Under the pieces are notes generated by a model. The model made no database searches, was not told the origin of the DNA, and was given only the letters and a program-made list of their open reading frames with translations. The position numbers and the translations under genes were made by a program. A DNA stretch of 64,000 nt from Raineyella sp. LH-20 (GTDB taxonomy: Bacteria; Actinomycetota; Actinomycetes; Propionibacteriales; Propionibacteriaceae). The stretch lies in assembly GCF_033110965.1 (NCBI RefSeq), contig NZ_CP137003.1, positions 3,410,001 to 3,474,000 on the forward strand, given 5' to 3'. Shown here piece by piece: positions 1 to 9,254 of the stretch (the first letter of the stretch is position 1; every line of letters starts with the position of its first letter).

Positions 1-1
1 T

Positions 2-733
2 GTCGGCCTCGTCGACCTGGGCGGCGAAGTCCACCGCGGAGAGGTCGACGATGCTGAAGACCGGTGCCGCGGTGGTGACGGCGGCACCCGCGGCCGCCTT
101 CGGCCCGGAACCGTCGAGGGACAGCACGGTCAGCACGGGGAACGACACCACGCCGCCGGTCGGCGCGGTGATCGTCGCGTTCCGCGCGTTGTTCTGGGCG
201 TTCGTCCGTACGACGACAGCGGCTGAGCGGGCCGCCGACGCGGCGCTCGAGGCGGCGTCGGCCGACTTCTCGGCCGCGTCGGCCGCGGAGAGCGCGGCGG
301 AGCGGGCGGAGGTCTGGTCACTGGTGGCGTGTGGCATCGCGAGCGCCGCGGCACGTTGCGCCCGGGCGGTCGCGAGCTGTGCCTTCGCCGCCTGGCCCTG
401 GGCGTCGGCCTGGGCGACCTGCGCGTCGGCCTGGGCAACGGCGGCCCGCATCGACGCCTGGTCCAGGGTGGCGAGGACGTCGCCGGCCTTGACGGTCTGG
501 CCGTCGCTCACCCGGACGTCGTCCAAGGTGCCGGCGACCGGCGAGTAGACGGCCGTTCGTGAGGTCGCGTCCACGGTGCCGGGCGCCGAGACGCTGACGG
601 AGAGATCCTGCACGGAGGCCCGTGCGGTGTTCACCGTCGGCTTGCCGGCCTGGCTCGAGAACGCGTACCCACCGCCGAGGGCGGCGAGGACGGCCAGCGT
701 GGCGACACCGGCGATGATGCGCCCCTTCTTCAT
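2..733 (-). CDS. Periplasmic adaptor / membrane-fusion (HlyD-like) protein, partial
   Basis: The gene runs off the left edge, so only the first 244 residues are visible. Residues 1-25 are a basic N-terminus followed by a hydrophobic segment, probably a membrane anchor. Residues about 62-92 look like half of a biotinyl-lipoyl domain (SPVAGTLDDV, then GQTVKAGDVLATLD). Residues about 93-175 are a long Ala/Gln-rich helix compatible with the adaptor hairpin, and the second lipoyl half starts near residue 188. This order is that of RND/MacA-type membrane-fusion proteins, which couple an inner-membrane transporter to substrate export. The start is an ATG 8 bp after the tetR stop, so the two are probably co-transcribed. 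Transporter genes are expected just beyond the edge. The family call is good; the substrate is unknown. Confidence 0.82.
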   Translation of the reverse strand, partial: MKKGRIIAGVATLAVLAALGGGYAFSSQAGKPTVNTARASVQDLSVSVSAPGTVDATSRTAVYSPVAGTLDDVRVSDGQTVKAGDVLATLDQASMRAAVAQADAQVAQADAQGQAAKAQLATARAQRAAALAMPHATSDQTSARSAALSAADAAEKSADAASSAASAARSAAVVVRTNAQNNARNATITAPTGGVVSFPVLTVLSLDGSGPKAAAGAAVTTAAPVFSIVDLSAVDFAAQVDEAD

Positions 734-741
734 CTGCACTC

Positions 742-1464
742 CTACGCTCGCTGGTCGGACGGCCCGTCCAGGGCCGCCAGGAAGGGGGCGCGGGACGCCC
801 CGAGGAAGGCACCGTCCACGGGCACCTGGAACGATCCGGGTGCGGCGCCGAGGATGCGCTCGACCGCCGAGGTCAAGGAGGCGATCCCGCGCAGCAGGGT
901 GTCCACCCAGGCCTCCTCGGTCGTCGTGGCCAGAGCCCGGTCGAACATCCGTCCGCCGGCCTCGATCCAGATCGACAGCACCAGATCGGTGGTCGCCTCC
1001 GGGTCGTCGACCGCGAGCGAACCGTCGGCCGTGCCTCGCTCGACCAGGGGGAGGAAGACCTCCCGCATCCGCCCGGCCCATTCGTCGAAGAGCTGGTAAC
1101 GCAGCGGAAGATTCTCCCGCTTGTACAACAACGGGACGAAGGCGTACGCGTCGGTCACGTGACCGGTCTTCCAGGTCGTCGCGCCCAGCATCAGCGCACG
1201 GAAGCGCTCCAGTCCGCTGCCCGTCAGCCGACTCGCAGTGGCCTCCAGCTCGACGAACAGCGCATCGACGTAGCGCCCGACCAGAGCGAGGAGCAGATCC
1301 TGCTTGGAGGCGAAGTAGTAGTAGAAGGTCCCCTTGGCGACCGACGCCTCGCGGGTCAACTGCTCGATCGAGAGCGCCTCGAACCCCACCTCGGCACACA
1401 GCCCCAGGGCGACGTCGAGCAGCTGCTCGCGCCGTTCCTCCGGTGCCTTGGAAACCCTCACCAC
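742..1464 (-). CDS. TetR-family transcriptional repressor
   Basis: A 240-residue protein with a typical TetR N-terminal helix-turn-helix at about residues 12-58 (key run GTFYYYFASKQDLL) and a divergent helical ligand-binding C-terminal part. TetR proteins are dimeric repressors that usually control a neighbouring efflux pump and themselves. Here the gene is the first of a probable operon with the membrane-fusion protein. The start is GTG, with a second GTG one codon later. No good ribosome binding site is visible. A perfect palindrome 18 bp upstream is the likely operator. The ligand cannot be predicted. Confidence 0.9.
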   Translation of the reverse strand: MVRVSKAPEERREQLLDVALGLCAEVGFEALSIEQLTREASVAKGTFYYYFASKQDLLLALVGRYVDALFVELEATASRLTGSGLERFRALMLGATTWKTGHVTDAYAFVPLLYKRENLPLRYQLFDEWAGRMREVFLPLVERGTADGSLAVDDPEATTDLVLSIWIEAGGRMFDRALATTTEEAWVDTLLRGIASLTSAVERILGAAPGSFQVPVDGAFLGASRAPFLAALDGPSDQRA

Positions 1465-1481
1465 GAGGAAAAGAATAGAGC

Positions 1482-1498
1482 TGACTGACCGTCAGTCA
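1482..1498. promoter_or_regulatory. Probable TetR operator
   Basis: TGACTGACCGTCAGTCA is a perfect palindrome with 8-bp arms around one central base, just upstream of the tetR start. Its position and TetR-like half-site spacing suggest autorepression, and repression of the efflux genes downstream. Confidence 0.7.
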
Positions 1499-1603
1499 AG
1501 TAGGTCCTGACGACTTCTTCACACGGTCGTACGTCCCGTTCCTCACACCACCGGTCACCCCGAATCGACCCCGCCGACGCGCCGGGTGGGTCACTGTGGA
1601 TCC

Positions 1604-3004
1604 ATGGCTCCCGCAACACTGACCTTCCTCGGCGCGGCCGGCACGGTCACCGGCTCCAAATTCCTGCTCACCCTCGACGGACGGCGCATCCTCGTCGACG
1701 CCGGCATGTACCAAGGGGAGAAGCACTGGCGCTCGATGAACTGGGCGCCGTTCCCGGTGGATCCGGCCGACATCGACGACGTGGTGCTCACCCACGCCCA
1801 CATGGACCACTGCGGCTACCTGCCGCGCCTGGTCAAGGAGGGGTTCACCGGAGACGTCTGGGCCACCGAGGGCACCGCAGCGCTGGCCGAGATCGTGCTG
1901 CGGGACGCGGCCTACCTCCAGGAGCGCGATGCCGAGCACGCCGCCCGGTACGGCTACTCCAAGCACCGGCCCGCCCTGCCGCTCTACACCGAGGACGACG
2001 TCCGCGAGACGCTCACCCACCTGCGGCAGGTGGCGTACGACACCGACGTCGATCTGGGCCACGGCGTCCGGTGCCGGTGGACCCGGGCCGGGCACATCCT
2101 CGGTTCGGCGAGCGTCCGGGTGTCGACCGACCGTACGGCGGTCCTCTTCTCCGGCGACATCGGGCGCCATGACCACCCGGTGCTGCGGGCCCGCGACATC
2201 CCGCCGGGCGCCCCGTTCGTGGTCGTCGAGTCGACGTACGGCGACCGGGAGCACCCCGAGCCCGACCGGCCGCACGAGGAGTTCGCGGCCGCGATCCGCG
2301 ACACCGTCGCCCGGGGTGGGAAGGTGTTGATCCCGGCCTTCGCGGTGGATCGTACGGAGGTGGTGCTGAAGACCATCGGGGAGATGCAGCAGGACGGACG
2401 GATCCCGACGGTGCCGCTCTACGTCAACAGCCCGATGGCGCTCAACGCCCTGCGGGTCTACCGCTCCCCCGTCCATCGCGCCGAGCTGCGCCCGGATCTG
2501 GACGTCGAGGAGTTCCTCGGGCTGCCGAACGTCCACGAGACGCCCGATGCGGACAGTTCGAGGGAGCTCAGTGAGCTGCGCGGCCCGGCGATCATCATCT
2601 CCTCGTCGGGGATGGCCACCGGCGGCCGAGTGCTGCACCACCTGGAGGACATGCTCCCCGACCCGCGCAACACGGTGATCCTCACCGGCTACCAGGCCAC
2701 CGGCACCCGTGGCCGCAGCCTGGAGGAGGGCGCCCGGGAGCTGAAGCTGCACGGGCGCTACATCCCGGTGCGGGCCCAGATCGTGCGGGATGCCGAGTTC
2801 TCCGTGCACGCCGACGCCACCGACCTGGTCGACTGGCTGCGCGACCTCGACCGGGTGCCGGAGACGGTGTTCGTCGTGCACGGTGAGCCGGACGCGGCCG
2901 CGGCGCTGCACGGACGGATCGCCGACGAACTCGGCTGGACCTCCGCGGTGGCCCGGTACGGCGAAGTGGTGATCGTCGAGCCGCGCACCGGCCGGGACCG
3001 CTGA
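1604..3004 (+). CDS. MBL-fold / beta-CASP metallohydrolase, probable RNA-processing family
   Basis: A 466-residue protein with the metallo-beta-lactamase signature HAHMDH at residues 64-69, a further metal His near 164 (AGHILGSA), Asp at 185 (SGDIGRHD) and a C-terminal RMMBL-type region (GYQATGTRGRSL, then FSVHADATDLVDWL). Between them lies a beta-CASP insert containing FVVVESTYGDREH. The layout matches bacterial relatives of CPSF-73 (YtzJ/TTHA0252-like), which are zinc-dependent ribonucleases, although many members are untested. I chose the ATG because the family begins just before LTFLGAAGTVTGS; an in-frame GTG lies 18 bp earlier. The gene is monocistronic, with a hairpin over its stop codon. 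Confidence 0.88.
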   Translation: MAPATLTFLGAAGTVTGSKFLLTLDGRRILVDAGMYQGEKHWRSMNWAPFPVDPADIDDVVLTHAHMDHCGYLPRLVKEGFTGDVWATEGTAALAEIVLRDAAYLQERDAEHAARYGYSKHRPALPLYTEDDVRETLTHLRQVAYDTDVDLGHGVRCRWTRAGHILGSASVRVSTDRTAVLFSGDIGRHDHPVLRARDIPPGAPFVVVESTYGDREHPEPDRPHEEFAAAIRDTVARGGKVLIPAFAVDRTEVVLKTIGEMQQDGRIPTVPLYVNSPMALNALRVYRSPVHRAELRPDLDVEEFLGLPNVHETPDADSSRELSELRGPAIIISSSGMATGGRVLHHLEDMLPDPRNTVILTGYQATGTRGRSLEEGARELKLHGRYIPVRAQIVRDAEFSVHADATDLVDWLRDLDRVPETVFVVHGEPDAAAALHGRIADELGWTSAVARYGEVVIVEPRTGRDR

Positions 3005-3019
3005 GCGGACGCTCAGCGG
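2998..3019. terminator. Hairpin straddling a stop codon
   Basis: CCGCTGAGCG and CGCTCAGCGG form a perfect 10-bp stem around GA, overlapping the TGA of the metallohydrolase gene. There is no T tract. It is probably a factor-assisted or structural 3' end. Confidence 0.5.
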
Positions 3020-3057
3020 GTCTGGCCAGTGTCATGGGCCACTGCAAGGATGGCCCC

Positions 3058-3828
3058 ATGAGCGAGAACACGATTCCACCGGGTCGCCCCATCTGGATCG
3101 ACCTCACCACCACCGACATCGACAAGGCCCGCGCGTTCTACGGGGACGTCTTCGGCTGGACCTTCGAGGACCAGGGCGCCGACTTCGGCAACTACAACAT
3201 GATCAAGTCCGGGGATGCCTTCATCGGCGGCATGATGGGCCGGGTGCCCGACATGCCGGCCGGGCCGGACGTCTGGACGGTCTACCTGCACACCCCCGAC
3301 GCGCAGGCCACCTGTGACAAGGCCACCGCCCACGGCGGCAGCGTGATGGTCCCGCCGATGCAGGTCGGCGGCTCCGGCACGATGGGCGTCATCGTCGACT
3401 CGGCGCAGTGCGCCACCGGATTCTGGCAGCCCGGCGACTTCGGCGGCACCGAACGGATGGCCGTGGCCGGTGCGCCGTGCTGGTTCGAGATCTTCACCCC
3501 GGCGTACGCCACCAGCCTCGACTTCTACCGCGACGTCTTCGCCTGGACCATCGCCCCGATGAGCGACACCGACGACTTCCGCTACGCCACCGACGGCGCG
3601 GACGATGCCGCTGCGGCCGGGATCATGGAGGCGACCTTCCTCGGCGACGGCCCCGGCTTCTGGCGGACCTACCTCGGTGCCGTCGACGTCGACGCCACCG
3701 CCGCCAGCATCGTCGCGGCCGGCGGCACGGTGGTCGAGGCACCGCAGGACTCGCCGTACGGCCGCTTCGCCGTCGTCACCGACGACCAGGGCGCCGGCTT
3801 CCTGATCGTCCAGGCCCCGGCGGCCTGA
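3058..3828 (+). CDS. Two-domain VOC (glyoxalase/bleomycin-resistance fold) protein
   Basis: A 256-residue protein made of two vicinal-oxygen-chelate modules. The first is about residues 7-122 (IWIDLTTTDIDKARAFYGDVFGWTF) in shortened form IWIDLTTTDI...FGWTF, and the second about 138-254 (CWFEIFTPAYATSLDFYRDV). VOC proteins bind a metal and act as glyoxalases, dioxygenases or resistance proteins, but this two-module subfamily (CFP30/27-kDa-antigen-like) has no settled reaction. The ATG is preceded by AAGGA at 7-bp spacing, which favours it over an ATG 24 bp upstream. The gene converges on the SorC-type regulator, with 19 bp between the stop codons. Confidence 0.82.
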   Translation: MSENTIPPGRPIWIDLTTTDIDKARAFYGDVFGWTFEDQGADFGNYNMIKSGDAFIGGMMGRVPDMPAGPDVWTVYLHTPDAQATCDKATAHGGSVMVPPMQVGGSGTMGVIVDSAQCATGFWQPGDFGGTERMAVAGAPCWFEIFTPAYATSLDFYRDVFAWTIAPMSDTDDFRYATDGADDAAAAGIMEATFLGDGPGFWRTYLGAVDVDATAASIVAAGGTVVEAPQDSPYGRFAVVTDDQGAGFLIVQAPAA

Positions 3829-3847
3829 CCGTCCGGACCAGCGACTG

Positions 3848-4810
3848 TCACCCGGCCCGGAGCACCGCCACGGTGTTCCGGGCCGTCGCGTCGTCGACCA
3901 CCAGATCGGTCACCACCCCGGCGCGCAGCGCCCCGACCAGGGCCCGACTCTTCCCCGGAGAACCGACGACGCACAGCCGATGCGGCACGACCGCCAGCTC
4001 CTCGGGCGTCATGCCGGACGCCCGACGGTTGATCGGGATCTCCGCCCACGAACCGTCCTGACGCAGCATCACCGTGCACACGTCGCCCACCACGCCGTCG
4101 GCCGCGAGGCCGGCGATCTCCTCACCCGACAGGTAGCCGCCGGCATAGACGTGCGAGGCGACCTGCCCGGAGAGCGAGCCCACGCTGAAGACGGCGAGGT
4201 CCATCCGGCGGCGCAGGTCGAGCATCCGGCGGACGAACCGTTCCCGCCACAGCACCTCGCGGGTTTCCGCCTCGTCGAAGAACGCCGGCACGGGGAACTG
4301 CACCACGCGCTCCCCCAGCGCTCGTCCGGCATCCTGCAGGATCATCCCGGCGTACGGGATGCCGGAGGTGGACGGATTGGCCGCGCCGTTGATCTGGACG
4401 ATCGTCGCGCACGCCTGCGGGACCGGCTCGAGCTGGTGGACCACCTGCTCCAGCGTCGTGCCCCAGGCGATCCCGATCACCGGATCGACCGCCTCCGCCG
4501 CGTACGCCGCCAGACGTTGCGCGGCCGCGCTGGCCACCAGCCGCAGGCGCTCGACGTCCCCGACGAGGTCGGGCACCGGGATGACGTGCACCTCGATCCC
4601 GAACATCCCGGCCAGCACGTCGCCGGCCGCGGTGTGCTGCTCGGGGCGGACCAGACTGATCCGTACGACCCCCGTCTCCCGGGCATCCTTCAGCAGCCGC
4701 GACACGGTCGAGCGTGACGTCCGCAGCTGGCGCGCGACACTGTCCATCGTGGCGCCCTGCTCGTAGTAGAGCTCGGCCGCTCGGTACATCTCACTGACGC
4801 GATCTCCCAC
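3848..4810 (-). CDS. SorC-family sugar-binding transcriptional regulator, likely of the glycerol operon
   Basis: A 320-residue protein. A helix-turn-helix occupies about residues 10-45 (MDSVARQLRTSRSTVSRLL). The rest is a SorC/DeoR-type sugar-phosphate-binding domain (IGIAWGTTLEQVV near 120, GDVCTVMLR and VVGSPGKSRALVGALRAG near the end). Such regulators sense phosphorylated sugars or polyols. It is divergent from glpD-glpF-glpK, so glycerol-3-phosphate or a related compound is a reasonable effector, by inference from context only. I chose the GTG start because a strong AGGAGGGGG lies about 8 bp upstream. A longer frame reaching back over the glpD leader lacks such a signal. Confidence 0.85.
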   Translation of the reverse strand: MGDRVSEMYRAAELYYEQGATMDSVARQLRTSRSTVSRLLKDARETGVVRISLVRPEQHTAAGDVLAGMFGIEVHVIPVPDLVGDVERLRLVASAAAQRLAAYAAEAVDPVIGIAWGTTLEQVVHQLEPVPQACATIVQINGAANPSTSGIPYAGMILQDAGRALGERVVQFPVPAFFDEAETREVLWRERFVRRMLDLRRRMDLAVFSVGSLSGQVASHVYAGGYLSGEEIAGLAADGVVGDVCTVMLRQDGSWAEIPINRRASGMTPEELAVVPHRLCVVGSPGKSRALVGALRAGVVTDLVVDDATARNTVAVLRAG

Positions 4811-4997
4811 GGGACCACCCCCTCCTGCACATCCTTCCATCAAGGTTGCACGTCCGTCCACCCCGACGAACGATGGTGTCACCGCGGCACCGACGCACCG
4901 GAACCACCCGAGCGGCGACCGCGGTCCCAGGCGGACCGAACCACCGCGCCCGAGGGCACGGTCTCGCCGCATCAGTGTGGATGTCCAAGGAGCAGAC

Positions 4998-6734
4998 ATG
5001 GCCAGTAACCGGTTGACCCGCGAGTCGCGTCAGGCCGCCCTGGAGGCGATGGCGGACGGCGAAGGACTCGACGTCCTGGTGATCGGCGGCGGCGTCACCG
5101 GCGCCGGGATCGCCCTCGATGCCACCACCCGCGGCCTGCGCACCGGCATCGTCGAGGCGCGCGACTGGAGCCAGGGCACCTCGAGCCGATCCAGCAAACT
5201 CGTCCACGGCGGACTGCGCTACCTCTACCAGCTCGACTTCAAGCTGGTCGCCGAGGCACTCAAGGAGCGCGGTCTGCTGCTCACCACCATCGCCCCGCAC
5301 CTGGTGAAGGCCCAGCCCTTCCTGTGGCCGCTGCGGACCCCGGTGATCGAGCGCGCCTACAGCGCGGTCGGCGTCGGCATGTACGACGCTCTCGCCGTGA
5401 TCGGCGCCCACGGTCGTACGGTCCCGCTGCAGAAGCACTACTCCCGCAAGGGCGCCAAGCGGCTGTTCCCCGGCATCCGCGAGGACGCGCTGTGCGGGGC
5501 GATCCGCTTCTACGACGCCCGGGTCGACGACTCCCGGCTGGTCATCGACCTGGTCCGGACGGCCGCCGGCAACGGCGCACTCGCCGCCTCGCGCACCGAG
5601 CTCACCGAGCTCGTCAAGGACGCGGCCGGCCGGGTCGTGGGCGCCGTCCTCACCGACCTGGAGACCGGGACGACCCACACCGTCAAGACCCGCCAGGTGA
5701 TCAACGCGACCGGTGTCTGGACCCAGCAGACCCAGCGCCTCGGTGGCAAGGGCGGCCTCAAGGTGCTCGCCTCCAAAGGCATCCACATCCTGGTCCCGCG
5801 GGACCGGATCGACGCCACCACCGGCATCTTCCTGCGCACCGAGAAGTCGGTGCTCTTCATCATCCCGTGGCAGCGCTACTGGGTGATCGGCACCACCGAC
5901 ACCGCCTGGCACGAAGACCTCGCCCACCCGGTCGCCACCAGCGCCGACATCGACTACATCCTCGCGCACGCCAACTCGGTGCTGGCCGAGCCGCTGACCC
6001 GTGACGACATCATCGGCACCTTCGCCGGCCTGCGGCCCCTGCTGCAGCCGGGCACGATGGACGAGTCGCAGTCGACGAAGATCTCCCGCGAGCACACCGT
6101 CACCCAGGTCGCCCCAGGCCTGGTGTCCATCGCCGGCGGCAAGCTGACCACCTACCGCGTGATGGCCGAGGACGCGGTCGACTTCGTCCTCGGCAAGGAG
6201 CGTGCCCGGCGGATGCCGTCGCGGACCACCACCACGCCGCTGGTCGGCGCGGAGGGTCTGGCCGACGTGGAGGCGCAGGCCGGCCGGATCGCCCAGGAGC
6301 ACGGCTGGACCGCCGACCGCGTCGAACACCTGCTCGGCCGCTACGGCGCCGAGCTGCCGACCCTGCTGGCGATGATCGCCGACGATCCCTCGCTCGCCCG
6401 GCCACTGCCCGAGGCCGACGCCTACCTCGCGGCCGAAGTCGCCTTCGCCGTCACGCACGAGGGCGCGCTGCATCTGGAGGACATCGTCAACCATCGCGTA
6501 CGCCTCGCGATGGAGACCCCGGACCGTGGGATCAGCGCCCTGCCGGCCATCGCGGCCGTCGCGGCCGACCAGCTCGGCTGGGACGACGCGACCCGCGAGC
6601 TGGAGATCGCCTCCTACGAACGCCAGGCCCGGGCCGAGCTGGAGGCCGAGCGCCGGGCGACCGACACCGATGCCGTCGCGGCCCGTCTCGAGGCGGACGA
6701 CCTGCGTCCGGTCCGGCCCCTCGGGGTCGCCTGA
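4998..6734 (+). CDS. glpD: Aerobic glycerol-3-phosphate dehydrogenase
   Basis: A 578-residue FAD enzyme that oxidises sn-glycerol-3-phosphate to dihydroxyacetone phosphate and passes electrons to the quinone pool at the membrane. The dinucleotide-binding motif VIGGGVTGAG is at residues 28-37, followed by the GlpD signature SSRSSKLVHGGLRYL near 70-84. The core contains WVIGTTDTAW and AGGKLTTYRVMAEDA, and a C-terminal GlpD_C helical domain follows. AAGGAG lies 5 bp before the ATG. It is the first gene of glpD-glpF-glpK, about 190 bp from the divergent SorC-type regulator. Full length for the family, with no missing key residue seen. Confidence 0.96.
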   Translation: MASNRLTRESRQAALEAMADGEGLDVLVIGGGVTGAGIALDATTRGLRTGIVEARDWSQGTSSRSSKLVHGGLRYLYQLDFKLVAEALKERGLLLTTIAPHLVKAQPFLWPLRTPVIERAYSAVGVGMYDALAVIGAHGRTVPLQKHYSRKGAKRLFPGIREDALCGAIRFYDARVDDSRLVIDLVRTAAGNGALAASRTELTELVKDAAGRVVGAVLTDLETGTTHTVKTRQVINATGVWTQQTQRLGGKGGLKVLASKGIHILVPRDRIDATTGIFLRTEKSVLFIIPWQRYWVIGTTDTAWHEDLAHPVATSADIDYILAHANSVLAEPLTRDDIIGTFAGLRPLLQPGTMDESQSTKISREHTVTQVAPGLVSIAGGKLTTYRVMAEDAVDFVLGKERARRMPSRTTTTPLVGAEGLADVEAQAGRIAQEHGWTADRVEHLLGRYGAELPTLLAMIADDPSLARPLPEADAYLAAEVAFAVTHEGALHLEDIVNHRVRLAMETPDRGISALPAIAAVAADQLGWDDATRELEIASYERQARAELEAERRATDTDAVAARLEADDLRPVRPLGVA

Positions 6735-6784
6735 CCTCCGGACCCGAGGCTCACCGACTCTGACTCGGTCCGGTCCCGCGTGCC

Positions 6785-6826
6785 GATCAGTCCGGCCCGC
6801 TGACGGATCAGTCCGACCCGCTGACG
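6785..6826. repeat. 21-bp tandem repeat, two copies
   Basis: Two 21-bp units beginning GATCAGTCCG differ at one base (position 11). They sit between glpD and glpF and run directly into the hairpin that follows. Function unknown. Confidence 0.75.
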
Positions 6827-6862
6827 GATCGGCCCGGTCTTGCATGCGGACCGGGCCGATCC
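6826..6862 (+). terminator. Stem-loop between glpD and glpF
   Basis: GGATCGGCCCGGTC and GACCGGGCCGATCC form a perfect 14-bp stem around a 9-base loop. There is no T tract, so it could be a partial terminator or mRNA-stability element separating glpD from glpFK. Confidence 0.5.
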
Positions 6863-6966
6863 CCCAGTCTTCGGATCCAGCGATCCGCCGACTCCCCGAC
6901 CATTCCCCCGATGCCCCCACTCCGACCGGGCGCCCGGTCACCCCCCTCACTGCTCCAGGAGAAGCA

Positions 6967-7698
6967 ATGCCGCTCTCTTCGATCTTCCTGTCCGAACTCG
7001 TCGGCACCGCCGCCCTCACCCTGTTGGGCTGCGGCGTCGTCGCCTCCCACGCACTGCCACACTCCAAAGGAAATGGCGGAGGGTGGGTGCTGATCACCTT
7101 CGGCTGGGGGCTCGCCGTGTTCGTCGGCGTGTACGCCGCCTTCGCCAGCGGCGGCCACCTCAATCCGGCGGTCACCCTCGGCCTGGCGATCGCCGGACGT
7201 GACCTCGCGCCCGGGGTCCCACCCACCGCAGCCGCCGTCGCCACCTACCTCGCCGCTCAGTTGACCGGCGCCTTCCTCGGCGCCGTCGCCTGCTGGCTCG
7301 TCTACCACGAGCACTTCAAGGAGGAGGCGCCCGCCGCGGACAAACTCGGCGTCTTCGCCACCGGTCCGGCGATCCGCCGCTACGGCTGGAACTTCGTCTC
7401 CGAGTTCATCGGCACCTTCGTCCTGGTCGGCTGGGTGCTGGTCTCGGGCAAGACTCCGGCGGAGCTCGGACCGCTGGCGGTCGCCTCGGTGGTGACCGTG
7501 ATCGGCATGTCCCTCGGTGGGCCGACCGGCTACGCCATCAACCCCGTCCGTGACCTGGGTCCCCGACTCGCCCACGCGATCCTGCCGATCCCGGGCAAGG
7601 GTTCCAGCGACTGGGCCTACGCCTGGGTCCCGATCCTGGCACCCTTGGCAGGTGGCGCCGTCGCCGCGCTGACCATGCCCCTCATCCCCTCCCTCTGA
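6967..7698 (+). CDS. glpF: Glycerol uptake facilitator (aquaglyceroporin)
   Basis: A 243-residue MIP-family channel with six predicted membrane helices. The first pore motif is canonical (HLNPAVTLG, Asn66). The second is NPVRD (Asn191) in place of the usual NPARD. The Arg of the selectivity filter is kept. It lets glycerol diffuse into the cell, where the adjacent kinase traps it as glycerol-3-phosphate. AGGAG lies 5 bp before the ATG. glpD lies 232 bp upstream, separated by a tandem repeat and a hairpin, and glpK follows after 29 bp. The length is normal for bacterial GlpF. Confidence 0.94.
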   Translation: MPLSSIFLSELVGTAALTLLGCGVVASHALPHSKGNGGGWVLITFGWGLAVFVGVYAAFASGGHLNPAVTLGLAIAGRDLAPGVPPTAAAVATYLAAQLTGAFLGAVACWLVYHEHFKEEAPAADKLGVFATGPAIRRYGWNFVSEFIGTFVLVGWVLVSGKTPAELGPLAVASVVTVIGMSLGGPTGYAINPVRDLGPRLAHAILPIPGKGSSDWAYAWVPILAPLAGGAVAALTMPLIPSL

Positions 7699-7727
7699 TA
7701 TCCCCCACACCACCGGAAAGCACAGAC

Positions 7728-9254
7728 ATGAGCAACGACGCCCAGTACGTGATGGCCATCGACCAGGGAACCACGAGCTCCCGGGCGATCATCTTCGACC
7801 ATGCCGGAGACATCGTCTCGGTCGGTCAGCTGGAGCACGAGCAGATCTTCCCCCGGCCGGGCTGGGTCGAGCACGACGCCCAGGAGATCTGGGCGAACGT
7901 CAACGAGGCGATCGGGCAGGCCCTCGCCAAGGCACAGGTCAACCGCCACCAGCTCGCCGCTGTCGGCATCACCAACCAGCGCGAGACCACGGTCGTCTGG
8001 GACCGGCACACCGGCGAGCCCGTCCACCACGCCATCGTCTGGCAGGACACCCGCACCCAGGAGATCTGCGACCGGCTCGCCGCCGATGGCGGGATCGAGC
8101 GCTACCGCTCCCGCACCGGCCTGCCGCTGTCGAGCTACTTCGCCGGCCCCAAGGTGACCTGGATCCTGGAGAACGTCCCCGGCGCCCGCGCACGCGCCGA
8201 GGCCGGCGACCTGTTGATGGGCACCATGGACACCTGGGTGCTGTGGAACCTGACCGGCGGCGTCGACGGCGGCGTCCACCTGACCGATGTCACCAACGCC
8301 TCCCGTACGCTCCTGATGGATCTGCGTACGCTGCAGTGGGACCCGCAGATCTGCGCCGACCTGGGCATCCCGATGTCGATGCTGCCGCAGATCCGGTCCT
8401 CCTCCGAGATCTACGGCGAGGGCCGTCCCAACGGCCTGCTGATCGACACCCCGATCGCCGGCATCCTCGGCGACCAGCAGGCGGCCACCTTCGGACAGGC
8501 CTGCTTCGAGAAGGGCAGTGCCAAGAACACGTACGGCACGGGGTGTTTCCTGTTGATGAACACCGGCACCGAGCCGGTCTTCAGCGACAACGGGCTGCTC
8601 ACCACGGTCGGCTACAAGATCGGCGACCAGCCGACCCACTACGCACTCGAGGGGTCGATCGCGGTGGCCGGGTCGTTGGTCCAGTGGCTGCGCGACAACC
8701 TGCGGATGTTCGACAGCTCCGCCGAGGTGGAGAAGCTCGCCCTCGAGGTGGCGGACAACGGCGGCGCCTACATCGTGCCGGCCTTCTCCGGACTGTTCGC
8801 CCCGTACTGGCGGCCGGAGGCCCGCGGCGCGCTGGTCGGTCTGACCCGCTTCGTCAACCGCGGCCACATCGCCCGGGCGGTGCTGGAGTCGACGGCCTAC
8901 CAGACCCGCGACGTGGTGCAGGCGATGTTCGCCGACTCCGGCGTGGAACTGACCTCGCTGAAGGTCGACGGCGGCATGGTCGCCAACGAGACGCTGATGC
9001 AGTTCCAGGCCGACATCCTCGGCGCCCCGGTGGTGCGGCCCCAGGTGGCCGAGACGACGGCCCTCGGCGCGGCGTACGCCGCCGGCATCGCGGTGGGCTA
9101 CTGGGCCGGGGAGGACGACGTGGTCGCCAACTGGCAGCAGGGCTCCTGCTGGACCCCGTCGATGGATCCGGCCGAACGGGAGCGCCTCTACCGCTGCTGG
9201 CAGAAGGCGGTCACCCGCACCTTCGACTGGATCGACGAGGACACCCGGCAATGA
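7728..9254 (+). CDS. glpK: Glycerol kinase
   Basis: A 508-residue FGGY-family kinase that converts glycerol and ATP to glycerol-3-phosphate in the cytoplasm. The N-terminal phosphate-binding loop is [15 protein letters not shown] (residues 10-24). Glycerol-binding ITNQRETT is near 84, the second ATPase motif [11 protein letters not shown] near 268, and [16 protein letters not shown] and [12 protein letters not shown] lie in the C-terminal half. It is the last gene of the glp operon. Its TGA directly abuts the stop codon of the convergent binding-protein gene, so no room for a terminator remains between them. Confidence 0.97.
   Translation: MSNDAQYVMAIDQGTTSSRAIIFDHAGDIVSVGQLEHEQIFPRPGWVEHDAQEIWANVNEAIGQALAKAQVNRHQLAAVGITNQRETTVVWDRHTGEPVHHAIVWQDTRTQEICDRLAADGGIERYRSRTGLPLSSYFAGPKVTWILENVPGARARAEAGDLLMGTMDTWVLWNLTGGVDGGVHLTDVTNASRTLLMDLRTLQWDPQICADLGIPMSMLPQIRSSSEIYGEGRPNGLLIDTPIAGILGDQQAATFGQACFEKGSAKNTYGTGCFLLMNTGTEPVFSDNGLLTTVGYKIGDQPTHYALEGSIAVAGSLVQWLRDNLRMFDSSAEVEKLALEVADNGGAYIVPAFSGLFAPYWRPEARGALVGLTRFVNRGHIARAVLESTAYQTRDVVQAMFADSGVELTSLKVDGGMVANETLMQFQADILGAPVVRPQVAETTALGAAYAAGIAVGYWAGEDDVVANWQQGSCWTPSMDPAERERLYRCWQKAVTRTFDWIDEDTRQ

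Noticed and set aside
4791-7244. An 817-codon open frame on the minus strand across glpD and glpF
   Set aside because: Composition is that of an antisense shadow (Gly/Val/Arg/Asp-rich, no domain), while the plus strand has complete, well-conserved glpD and glpF.
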